Assembly (NCBI GenBank): GCA_945285915.1
Contig: CALYQL010000006.1
Coordinates: 56,778-120,777, forward strand
Direction: 5' to 3'
Length of the DNA stretch: 64,000 bases
Source of the DNA: an uncultured Bartonella sp.
GTDB lineage: Bacteria; Pseudomonadota; Alphaproteobacteria; Rhizobiales; Rhizobiaceae
Shown here: in pieces, positions 56,812 through 64,000 of the stretch
How the letters are laid out: every line of letters starts with the position of its first letter
Numbering within the stretch: position 1 is the first letter of the stretch
The notes under the pieces: model-generated
The model's database searches: none
Seen by the model: only the letters and a program-made list of their open reading frames with translations
What the model was told of the DNA's origin: nothing
Translations under genes and position numbers: made by a program

Positions 56812-58452
56812 GTGGAATCCGTCGTTGTCATATTGATCTTGCTGGTCGCTGTGATCATAAGTGGGGCAATTTCGCGGGCTCTGCCGCTTCCTATTCCACT
56901 TCCTCTTATTCAGATTGCAGTGGGGGTTGTTGTCTCTTCAGCTGGCGATATGGGTGTTAAACTTCGTCCAGAACTTTTTTTCCTATTATTCTTGCCACCA
57001 TTACTATTTCTTGATGGCTGGCGCATACCAAAAGACGGGTTGAAGCGCGATCGCTGGACCGTGTTGGAAATGGCGCTTGGACTTGTTGTTTTCACCGTGT
57101 TGGGTGTTGGCTTTTTTACCTATTGGATCATTCCTACCATGCCATTGGCTGTTGCGTTTGCGCTTGCCGCCATCGTTTCCCCAACAGACCCTGTCGCCGT
57201 ATCGGCCATTGCCAAACGTGTTCCAATCCCTAAACGGCTTATGCACATTTTGGAAGGGGAATCCCTTTTGAACGATGCGTCAGGCTTGGTCAGTATGCGC
57301 TTTGCTGTTGCTGCGGCAATGACGGGTAGTTTTTCTCTATTGGCAGCATTTGGCACATTTTTGTGGACTGCAATTGCCGGCCTTTTTATTGGTGCGGCAA
57401 CCACTTTCTGCGTCACATGGATCAGCAATTTCTGGAACACCAAATTTGGTGAAGAAACCGGATCCCACATTGTTATCAGCATCTTGATACCTTTTGCTGC
57501 ATATCTTGCCGCCGAGCATGTTGATGCATCCGGCATTCTAGCCGCTGTGGCTGCTGGTGTTTCGATGAGCTATACGGAAGATGGTTTACGCAATTTGGCA
57601 TTAACACGAATTCGCCGGTTAGCTGTGTGGGATACGGTGCAATTTGTGGCCAATGGTGTTATTTTTGTTATCCTTGGTGAGCAGCTACCTCACATCATTA
57701 GTAGTGCTGCTGTTGTTGTGCAGGAAACCGGGCATCATGACCCACTCTGGTTGATCGTTTATGTTCTTGCCATTAATATCACATTGGCTGTACTGCGTTT
57801 TATATGGGTATGGGTATCCCTGAGGTTTACCTTAGCCAAGGCCTCTAGAAAAGGTCAAACACCATTTGTTCCAAGCTGGCGTTTGGTTGCTGCAACCTCA
57901 TTGGCAGGTGTTCGTGGAACGGTTACGCTGGCAGGTGTCTTGACGCTTCCACTGTTTTTACCAGACGGTACGCCGTTTCCTGCGCGTGATTTGGCAATAT
58001 TCTTGGCAACGGGTGTTATTTTAATTTCGCTTATTACGGCCAGTGTCTCATTGCCATATCTGTTGAAAGGCTTGGAATTACCGCCCGAACCTTCGCATCA
58101 AAAGGAAGAAGAGCGCGCACGTATTGCTGCTGCTGAGGCAGCGATTAAAGCAGTGGAGCAGGCTGTGCACAATTTGGGTGAGGGGCGCAGCGATGCTGAC
58201 CTTTATACAACAGCCGCGGCAAGGGTTATGGCGACTTATCGTGAGCGTTTGGTTTCACAAAATGTTACGGATGCCGATGCAGACATTGCTCGTAATATTG
58301 CAGAAATTGAACGCAAATTGCGTTTGGAAGCATTGAAAGCAGAACGGCAAACCTATTTTGCTTTTGGACGGCGTCACCAACTGTCCGAGGAAGCAACAAC
58401 CAAATTTATTAGAGAAGTTGACCTGTTGGAAACACGTTTTACCAGCAGTTAA
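56812..58452 (+). CDS. CPA1-family Na+/H+ antiporter
   Basis: 546 residues from GTG 56812, chosen because MESVVVILILLVAVIIS aligns with the start of YjcE-like antiporters and the length then fits; an ATG at 56773 gives 559 residues without a clear ribosome site. About twelve membrane segments reach residue 420. The ion-binding core is seen in IVSPTDPVAVSAI and GESLLNDASGLVSM with its conserved Asp residues, and GVRGTVTLAGVLTLP is the later family motif. A 120-residue cytoplasmic helical tail follows. It exchanges Na+ (or K+) for H+ across the inner membrane for pH and salt balance. Confidence 0.9.
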   Translation: MESVVVILILLVAVIISGAISRALPLPIPLPLIQIAVGVVVSSAGDMGVKLRPELFFLLFLPPLLFLDGWRIPKDGLKRDRWTVLEMALGLVVFTVLGVGFFTYWIIPTMPLAVAFALAAIVSPTDPVAVSAIAKRVPIPKRLMHILEGESLLNDASGLVSMRFAVAAAMTGSFSLLAAFGTFLWTAIAGLFIGAATTFCVTWISNFWNTKFGEETGSHIVISILIPFAAYLAAEHVDASGILAAVAAGVSMSYTEDGLRNLALTRIRRLAVWDTVQFVANGVIFVILGEQLPHIISSAAVVVQETGHHDPLWLIVYVLAINITLAVLRFIWVWVSLRFTLAKASRKGQTPFVPSWRLVAATSLAGVRGTVTLAGVLTLPLFLPDGTPFPARDLAIFLATGVILISLITASVSLPYLLKGLELPPEPSHQKEEERARIAAAEAAIKAVEQAVHNLGEGRSDADLYTTAAARVMATYRERLVSQNVTDADADIARNIAEIERKLRLEALKAERQTYFAFGRRHQLSEEATTKFIREVDLLETRFTSS

Positions 58453-58794
58453 TGAGCTTTGCACTATCGATCGATAGATTTCGTACTACCGATCGATAAA
58501 TATTGCATCATTGATCGGTAGATGTCGCATTATCGCGGTTAATGAACTTCTCATGATTGATTGTCGGGGCGCCTTACCGGTGCATAATGAATGCTTCTCA
58601 TTTTATGGATATTTTGCAGCAGCGCTTGTTGGAGTTCACTTCAACCCAATCACCAAAGTGGGTACTCTCTCTATCAAATGTCGCAATCGGTTTATGCTTA
58701 AGTCCACTTTTATGCGTTGACACTTGGTATATTACAAAGCGAATATTCTCTTTTATGAACTGGGATTACAAGCAGTTATCTCAACTGTTTTAAT
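58453..58794. other. Convergent intergenic region with 22-bp repeats
   Basis: About 340 bp between the antiporter stop and the siderophore ATPase stop. It holds the 22-bp array at 58461-58540; otherwise nothing was recognised, and no clear terminator was seen for either gene. Confidence 0.55.
58461..58540. repeat. Four-unit 22-bp tandem array with palindromic core
   Basis: Units start every 22 bp at 58461, 58483, 58505 and 58527. The first reads GCACTATCGATCGATAGATT, the second GTACTACCGATCGATAAATA, the third GCATCATTGATCGGTAGATG. The core CTATCGATCGATAG of unit one is a perfect palindrome. The array begins 8 bp after the antiporter stop codon. Confidence 0.82.
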
Positions 58795-59553
58795 CTACAT
58801 ATAATAAACAGCTATCTGCTTGCCGTCGATCTCTTTGACATTAATATCCATGTCATAAATTTCTTTAAGAACATCCGGTTTCATAATTTCAGCTGGTGGT
58901 GCCGCATAGACCAGTTTTCCATTTTTCAATGCGATAATGAGGTCGGAATAGCATGATGCAAAATTGATATCATGCATCACCAGAACGATGGTTTTACCGA
59001 GCTCATCAGCGGCTTTGCGTAACTGTTTCATCATTGATACAGAATGTGTCATATCAAGATTGTTCAGTGGTTCGTCTAGCAGCACATAATCAGTATCCTG
59101 ACAAATAACCATGGCGACAAAGGCACGTTGTCTTTGTCCACCGGATAATTCATCTAAAAACCGTGTCCTGAAATCATCAAGTCCAAGATAACGGATTGCA
59201 TTATCAATATGTTGGCGATCATTTTTGTTTAACCGACCATGCGAATAGGGGTAGCGGCCAAAGCTAACAAGATCCTCGACTGTTAATCTGGCGGTTAGGT
59301 TATTATCCTGTCGTAAAATGGATAAACGCTTTGCAAATACCTCTCCTGGTGTTTTGGTTACGTCCATGCCATCAACTGTTATTAAACCGCTATCAATGGG
59401 GATAAGGCGGCTTATCATTGTTAGAAGTGTGGATTTTCCAGCGCCATTGGCACCAATAATCGAAACTATTCCACCTTTGGGAATTGATAAGGAAAGATCC
59501 TCGATGATAATATTTTCATCGTAACTTTTGGAAACATGACCAATTTCGATCAC
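58795..59553 (-). CDS. Siderophore ABC transporter ATP-binding protein (CeuD/FatE/YclP type)
   Basis: 252 residues with a GTG start that overlaps the upstream permease stop (GTGA). Walker A GANGAGKST at 34-42, signature LSGGQ at 136-140, Walker B VLLDEP at about 157-162 and the switch His in VMHDINF are intact. The short N-terminus and the C-terminal DMDINVKEIDGKQIAVYY fit the CeuD/FatE group that handles catecholate or petrobactin-like siderophores. It is the last gene of the second siderophore operon. Confidence 0.91.
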   Translation of the reverse strand: MIEIGHVSKSYDENIIIEDLSLSIPKGGIVSIIGANGAGKSTLLTMISRLIPIDSGLITVDGMDVTKTPGEVFAKRLSILRQDNNLTARLTVEDLVSFGRYPYSHGRLNKNDRQHIDNAIRYLGLDDFRTRFLDELSGGQRQRAFVAMVICQDTDYVLLDEPLNNLDMTHSVSMMKQLRKAADELGKTIVLVMHDINFASCYSDLIIALKNGKLVYAAPPAEIMKPDVLKEIYDMDINVKEIDGKQIAVYYM

Positions 59554-60500
59554 TTTAGTTTTCCCTTCATCAATAAGGTTAAAAAGACAAGTCCGCCTAA
59601 AAATTCTATGATAAAACTCAAACGACCTGCCATATTGAATAATTGTTCGAGAACAAATTGACCACCGACGAGAAATATTATCGACAATAATACTGCGACC
59701 GGTAAAACGGTTATATGTTTGCCATTGGGAGCAAATTGATAGGCAAGGCTTGCCACCAGCAAGCCAAAAAATGTAACCGGGCCGACCAAGGCTGTCGAAA
59801 TCGAAACAAGTATCGAAATCATAATCAGAATGCGTGTTACTTTTGTACGATAGTCTATGCCAAGGTTGATTGCTGTGTCCCGCCCAAGAGATAACACATC
59901 AAAAAGATACCGCATACGCCAACCGATCAGCGAAACGATAATAACAATGATTGATGAAATACCGATCAAGCCCGTGTTGAAGCGGTTGAAATTGGCGAAC
60001 ATAACATCGGTAAGATTGACCGCCTCATCGGGATTTAATTGCAATTGCATCAGCATGCGCAAACTAAAAAATAAACCACCGAAAACGACACCGATAAGCA
60101 GTGTCATATGAAGCCCTTTGATACTTCCAGAAAAAAGCCAACTGAACAAAACAGTCGAAAATAAAATCAATATCAAGGAAACAACAATGAACTGTAGTTC
60201 TTCACTGACTCCGGGTATGTGCGTTGTGCCGATAAAATAAACAATGACAGTTTGAATAAGAATATAAAGCTGATCGAAGCCCATAATGGACGGTGTCAGA
60301 ATACGGTTATTGGATACGGTTTGAAATAATATCGTCGATACCGCGATTGTGTAAGCAATCAATATCAAGGATATCAATTTATTGAGGCGAAAAGGCAGGA
60401 TCGTCGCGGTAATATTCCATGATAGATAAAGTGCAACAACCGCCACTGCGGATAAGATAAGAATTATAAATATCGATTTATAGGATTTTGTTTTATCCAA
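59550..60500 (-). CDS. Siderophore ABC permease, second subunit (CeuC/FatC type)
   Basis: 316 residues from TTG 60500, chosen because GGAGGA stands 7 bp upstream and the start overlaps the previous stop by 8 bp; a longer frame to 60548 lies within the upstream gene and gives an atypical Gly-rich leader. About nine membrane segments are present. ILTPSIMGFDQLYILIQT and ALVGPVTFFGLLVASLAYQ are FecCD-type motifs, the second being the ATPase-contact loop. It pairs with the preceding permease. Confidence 0.88.
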   Translation of the reverse strand: MDKTKSYKSIFIILILSAVAVVALYLSWNITATILPFRLNKLISLILIAYTIAVSTILFQTVSNNRILTPSIMGFDQLYILIQTVIVYFIGTTHIPGVSEELQFIVVSLILILFSTVLFSWLFSGSIKGLHMTLLIGVVFGGLFFSLRMLMQLQLNPDEAVNLTDVMFANFNRFNTGLIGISSIIVIIVSLIGWRMRYLFDVLSLGRDTAINLGIDYRTKVTRILIMISILVSISTALVGPVTFFGLLVASLAYQFAPNGKHITVLPVAVLLSIIFLVGGQFVLEQLFNMAGRLSFIIEFLGGLVFLTLLMKGKLK

Positions 60501-61449
60501 GGCGTTTCCTCCACCGTAGAAGAAGCGCGATAAAGAGTATACTGCCAATAACGCCCATCATTGTTCCTACCGGTATTTCTGCCGATTTATTGATTACGCG
60601 CCCAAGAATGTCGCAAAAAAGAACAAGACCTGCGCCCGTAATAGCCACCCAAGGCGCACTGCGACGCATATTATCACCGATTACGATTGATACGATGTTG
60701 GGAACCACGAGACCGATGAAAGGAATACGTCCGACAGTGCAGATGACACACGCTGTAATCATCGAGACGATTAACAATCCCAACAACATAACATTGCGGT
60801 AATTCAAACCGAGATTGCTTGAAAAATCTTCACCAAAGCCAGCAACAGTAAATTTATCAGCGGCAAAAAACGCTATCAAACATAGTGGAACAGCGAGCCA
60901 TAATAATTCGTATTTTCCATCAATAACCATGGAAAAACTGCCAAACAAATAGGCTTGCAATGATGGTAAAAGCATTTGTTGGTCGGCAATACCATTTGTA
61001 ATCGCGCCAATGACATAGCCCAACATAATACCAGTTAATGGCACAATCAGAACAGATCGCAATGGAATTTGCCGCAACAAAAACATGAAGATCAGAGAAC
61101 CAGCAAAGGCAAACATTGTTGAAATAGCCATTTTTCCTAGAACAGGAATTCCTGGTGTAAACATCATAATGAAAAGAATACCAAGAGAAGCTGCTTCAAC
61201 AGTACCGGCGGTTGATGGTTCAACAAAACGATTACGCGTTAATATTTGCATAATCATGCCAGATAATGCGAGCGACATACCCGCTAGAATTAAGGATATT
61301 GTGCGTGGGATACGGGTTTGCCAAAAAACCAGCCAAGCATTGGCATCACCATTTATTAAACTGGTTAGCGTGACATCAGAAAACCCTAAGAAAATGCTGA
61401 TGACAGCTAGCAAACCTATAACTGTGATACCAAATACGTAATATCGCAC
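60493..61449 (-). CDS. Siderophore ABC permease, first subunit (CeuB/FatD type)
   Basis: 318 residues from GTG 61449; the frame opens at GTG 61476, but that codon lies inside a 13-bp hairpin, so the inner start is preferred with moderate certainty. RIPRTISLILAGMSLALSGMIMQ (two adjacent family motifs), RNRFVEPSTAGTVEAA and GRIPFIGLVVPNIV are FecCD signatures. About nine to ten membrane segments are predicted from hydrophobicity. The gene follows the binding protein after a 127-bp gap that contains the hairpin. Confidence 0.88.
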   Translation of the reverse strand: MRYYVFGITVIGLLAVISIFLGFSDVTLTSLINGDANAWLVFWQTRIPRTISLILAGMSLALSGMIMQILTRNRFVEPSTAGTVEAASLGILFIMMFTPGIPVLGKMAISTMFAFAGSLIFMFLLRQIPLRSVLIVPLTGIMLGYVIGAITNGIADQQMLLPSLQAYLFGSFSMVIDGKYELLWLAVPLCLIAFFAADKFTVAGFGEDFSSNLGLNYRNVMLLGLLIVSMITACVICTVGRIPFIGLVVPNIVSIVIGDNMRRSAPWVAITGAGLVLFCDILGRVINKSAEIPVGTMMGVIGSILFIALLLRWRKRLG

Positions 61450-61470
61450 GTAACTTATTACCTGAATAGA

Positions 61471-61511
61471 AAACACCAGAGTGTGTTATTGAATTAATCA
61501 CTCTGGTGTTT
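61471..61511. promoter_or_regulatory. 13-bp stem-loop between binding-protein and permease genes
   Basis: AAACACCAGAGTG and CACTCTGGTGTTT form a perfect 13-bp stem around a 15-nt A/T-rich loop. On the minus strand TTTTCTATT follows, so it can act as a partial terminator or as an mRNA-stabilising end, giving more binding protein than permease. That is a common arrangement in ABC importer operons. Confidence 0.65.
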
Positions 61512-61576
61512 AACCGTGTATTCGTTAGACAATCAACCAATTTCTTGACGCTTTTTGTCAACAAGTTGCGTTAGTT

Positions 61577-62506
61577 TCATTTTGTTTTTGAAAAAGCATT
61601 CATCAACTGGTCGGCTGTTTCATTAAGGCCAGACAACCCACCACCAATCAGATACCAATTTTGAGGATCGAGATATACGATATGGTTATTCTGGGCAGCC
61701 TTTGTCTTTTTAACGAGTTCGTTGTCCAAAAGCTGTGCAGCAGATTGACCTTCTCTTCCGATAGCGGCGTCGCGGTCAATAACGAACAACCAATCCGGAT
61801 TTGTTTCAAGAATGAATTCCGGTGAAATCATTTGACCATGCTTGTTAACTTCCAACTTGTCATTGGCAGGCTTTACACCGAAGCCTGAATGAAGAAGTCC
61901 AAATCTGGAACCTGGACCGAAAGCGCTCATTTTGCCGCCTGTTGTCAGGATCAAAAGACCAGTCCCTTTATCTTCTGCAGCTTTGCGTGTTTCTGTCAAT
62001 TTTTTGTTGAGGGCGTCAATTTCTGATTTAGCTTGATCTTTTTTATCAAAAATTTGCCCAAGAAGCGTTACATTGTGGTCAACATCGGCCAAATAATGGT
62101 TGTTGTTGACTGTCAAGTCGATCGTTGGCGCAATTTTTGACAAATCCTTATATTTTGGTTGTGAACGCCCAGCAATGATAATGAGGTCTGGTTTTAAACT
62201 TGCCACAACCTCATAATTCGGTTCAAATAACGTACCGACTTTTGTGTATTTTGCATCATTATATTGTTGTAGATATTTAGGCTTAATACCTTCAGGAACA
62301 CCAACAATGTCGGTTACGCCTAAGCGGTTGAGATTATCAAGTGTTGCAAGATCGAATACAACGACTTTTTTCGGATGATCGGGTATCGCTGTTTCACCCG
62401 ATGCGTGCTTGATTGTAACATCTGCTAAGCTTGGTGTTGTAAAAGAAATAGCAGATGCCAAAGCGCCTAGAACAAGCGCTGCGATTGTATTGCGTCTAGT
62501 AATCAT
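61577..62506 (-). CDS. Periplasmic siderophore-binding protein (CeuE/FatB/YclQ type)
   Basis: 309 residues. A signal peptide ends at TPSLADV. The mature opening VTIKHASGETAIPDHPKKVVVFDLA (in parts) and the NLNRLGVTDIVGVPEG, LFEPNYEVVASLKPDLIIIAGR strands match CeuE/YclQ. SAFGPGSRFGLLHSGFGV and the C-terminal DPQNWYLIGGGLSG hold the region where Tyr and His ligate iron in CeuE. It binds a ferric-siderophore, possibly a catecholate hydrolysis product, and feeds the CeuBCD-like importer encoded next. GAGGACACC precedes the ATG. The esterase stop lies 10 bp upstream. Confidence 0.9.
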   Translation of the reverse strand: MITRRNTIAALVLGALASAISFTTPSLADVTIKHASGETAIPDHPKKVVVFDLATLDNLNRLGVTDIVGVPEGIKPKYLQQYNDAKYTKVGTLFEPNYEVVASLKPDLIIIAGRSQPKYKDLSKIAPTIDLTVNNNHYLADVDHNVTLLGQIFDKKDQAKSEIDALNKKLTETRKAAEDKGTGLLILTTGGKMSAFGPGSRFGLLHSGFGVKPANDKLEVNKHGQMISPEFILETNPDWLFVIDRDAAIGREGQSAAQLLDNELVKKTKAAQNNHIVYLDPQNWYLIGGGLSGLNETADQLMNAFSKTK

Positions 62507-62516
62507 GGTGTCCTCG

Positions 62517-63443
62517 TTAATTGGAATGATGGGGCTTGAATTGTTTATTCAAAGAAAAATTTAGACAGTCTTTAACTGAAGGAACAATCATCGTTCCGTG
62601 AGTTTTGTCCTTGAAGCGATGGAATGTTGTTTTTATGTGTGTATTTTTTTGAAGAAAAACAGATACGTTTTTACCATTTGGACCAATTCTTAAATCATGG
62701 ATCCGTTTTTTTTGTGCCTCGTCGATATCGTTGGGAACCCTAGTTGTTCCTGAAACCTCAATAAGCATGCGTGCGCGCATAGTATCGAAATGACGGAACG
62801 CTTTTACATCTGTCATGAATTGATGACCGTTCCACCATATTGATGGATCTGCGGCGCAAAATGTATTGAATGTTGTACGATCATCAGAGATCAATGTGTT
62901 CATCACAAATAGTCCACCCAGTGAATGGCCAAAGAGCGTTATTTGCTTGTCATCAACGGGGTAGTCTTTTTTTACGCGTGGCAGAATTGTTTTCATTATC
63001 AAATTGCGAAAAGCAACTTCGCCACCAGTATTGGGTGCCTTTTCGCTATCTTTAAAGGGGATCTTATCAGCCGGTGCATAGGGCGTCAGATCATAATAGC
63101 GCCGAGCAACAATGTCCTCAGGCTTGTCGGTGGGGTAACCAATGCCAACCAAGAGCGCATTGGGGGCAAAATTCTTGGCAATAGGTAAAGTTCTGTTGCC
63201 ATCCAATAAAATCACAACAGGCCACCCCTTTTGCGGGGGGGCTTTTTGTGGTTTTGCAATCAGCACGAGATAAGGCAATTCATTATCGCCTTTAATCTCT
63301 ATTTGTGACGTGCTCATTGCATTTGTTGATGGAGCATCATTTGCGACAACTGCTTTTGGCATCAATAGAAAAGCTAAGCCCAATGTGAAATGCGAAATCC
63401 GTTTTACCCAACGATTGAACCCATCAACTTTTGCCATTTTCAT
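62517..63443 (-). CDS. Siderophore esterase-like alpha/beta hydrolase (IroE/BesA-like)
   Basis: 308 residues from ATG 63443 (GTGGATTA upstream); the open frame extends to 63494 with a poor leader. A signal peptide or anchor lies at about 10-35 (LGLAFLLMPKAVVANDA). The esterase-D fold shows VVILLDGNRTLP (oxyanion), TLFGHSLGGLFVMN with the nucleophile Ser, an Asp region near PSIWWNG and KDKTHGTMIVPS with His. Lying between receptor and binding protein, it likely hydrolyses the imported ferric-siderophore in the periplasm. The specific siderophore is not shown by sequence. Confidence 0.84.
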   Translation of the reverse strand: MKMAKVDGFNRWVKRISHFTLGLAFLLMPKAVVANDAPSTNAMSTSQIEIKGDNELPYLVLIAKPQKAPPQKGWPVVILLDGNRTLPIAKNFAPNALLVGIGYPTDKPEDIVARRYYDLTPYAPADKIPFKDSEKAPNTGGEVAFRNLIMKTILPRVKKDYPVDDKQITLFGHSLGGLFVMNTLISDDRTTFNTFCAADPSIWWNGHQFMTDVKAFRHFDTMRARMLIEVSGTTRVPNDIDEAQKKRIHDLRIGPNGKNVSVFLQKNTHIKTTFHRFKDKTHGTMIVPSVKDCLNFSLNKQFKPHHSN

Positions 63444-63466
63444 TAATCCACTCAGAATTGAAGCAT

Positions 63467-64000
63467 TTAGAATTGCGATGTCATGCTTACCCACAAGCGG
63501 CGACCTTCAACAACATCATTGAATTGGTCAACACCAACACGCTTATCAAAAATATTATAAATGGCAGCATTCATTTTGACATTTTCGCTGAATGTATAGG
63601 AGGCACCGATGTCAAACGTGACGTAATCATCGTATTCACGCCCTACGATTTTACCATCTTTATACACGGCTTTACCGGCAGTTCCTGTTCTAAACCCAGC
63701 GTTGGTTTCTTTGCCGTGGTAATTTGCAGCAGCAAAGCTTTCCAACTTATCAATAGGTGTTTTCCAATCGGCACGCAAATTAGCCATATGCTTTGGTGTT
63801 CTGGCTAATGGTAATCCTTCATAGTCACCAGATTTCTGATCTGAATCGGTGTAAGTATAATTTCCACGCAGACTAATGGTTTCTGTTGCAACCCATGTAC
63901 CCGTTAATTCAACGCCTTGCATAACAGCATTATCAATATTCAGGTTTTCATATAGAACGTAATTTGGATCAACAGACCATTCAACCTGTTTACCATTGCT
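63467..64000 (-). CDS. TonB-dependent receptor, C-terminal part (cut by window edge)
   Basis: 177 residues of the C-terminal barrel are visible; the frame is open to the right edge. SLRGNYTYTDSDQKSGDYEGLPLART, MANLRADWKT, YVTFDIGASYTFSENVKMNAAIYNIFDKRVGVDQF (quoted in parts) are late barrel strands. The protein ends RRLWVSMTSQF with the usual terminal Phe. It is the outer-membrane receptor of the second siderophore locus; the esterase gene follows after 23 bp on the same strand. Confidence 0.9.
   Translation of the reverse strand, partial: SNGKQVEWSVDPNYVLYENLNIDNAVMQGVELTGTWVATETISLRGNYTYTDSDQKSGDYEGLPLARTPKHMANLRADWKTPIDKLESFAAANYHGKETNAGFRTGTAGKAVYKDGKIVGREYDDYVTFDIGASYTFSENVKMNAAIYNIFDKRVGVDQFNDVVEGRRLWVSMTSQF

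Noticed and set aside
59550..60548. Longer start for the CeuC-like permease at 60548
   Set aside because: The extra residues lie in the upstream permease gene and give a Gly-rich leader; TTG 60500 has a GGAGGA site at proper spacing.

Overview
The gene content suggests an alphaproteobacterium of the Hyphomicrobiales (Rhizobiales), possibly near Bartonellaceae/Brucellaceae. The reasons are the rpmH-rnpA-yidC-engB string, an Mrp/ApbC ATPase that lacks the C-terminal CXXC, an AGE-type isomerase fused to a GDP-mannose pyrophosphorylase, an ETF-QO/etfA/etfB string, and an Irr-type iron control element. The AT-rich intergenic DNA would fit a host-associated lineage. The placement is inference from gene content only.

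Layout. 1-1963: ETF-QO (cut by the left edge), etfA and etfB, on the minus strand. 2725-9297: a complete ferric-siderophore uptake locus, with ATPase, two permeases and binding protein on plus and a convergent TonB-dependent receptor on minus. Irr-box-like palindromes lie upstream of both arms. 9298-12489: a gene-poor stretch with a DUF4268 nuclease-like gene and an amber-interrupted small gene. 12490-24557: a 12-kb integrated element flanked by a 17-bp direct repeat whose right copy is the 3' end of tRNA-Leu(CAG). It carries a P4-type integrase, an AlpA-like regulator, a Toprim primase-like protein (apparently frameshifted), a DUF3987 ATPase, and a defence cargo: a 1632-residue Type ISP restriction-modification enzyme in tandem with an HNH-type protein.

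24735-35741 is core chromosome on the minus strand: gpmA, dapB, glk, mepA, an SDR, queG, a GST, engB, yidC, rnpA, rpmH and a DUF4105 membrane protein. 35822-51869 is mostly core on the plus strand: an esterase, mrp, a lytic transglycosylase lipoprotein, pyrF, an acetyl-CoA hydrolase/transferase, rsmI, yraN, metH, a ProC-like protein, a telA/xpaC-like pair and a small exported His/Pro/Tyr-rich protein. 52097-58452: the GDP-mannose fusion enzyme, tRNA-Pro(CGG), a Tat-exported esterase and a Na+/H+ antiporter. 58795-64000: a second siderophore locus on minus, with a receptor (cut by the right edge), a siderophore-esterase-like hydrolase, a binding protein, two permeases and an ATPase.

Two themes stand out. 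One is iron: two independent TonB/ABC systems, one with an esterase for releasing iron in the periplasm. The other is a set of degenerate short tandem repeats in the gaps between genes, with periods of 10, 15, 22 and 24 bp. Each array has its own sequence, and most begin close to a gene's 3' end. The best candidate for a less-described system is the satellite-like tRNA-Leu island with its ISP-HNH pair.
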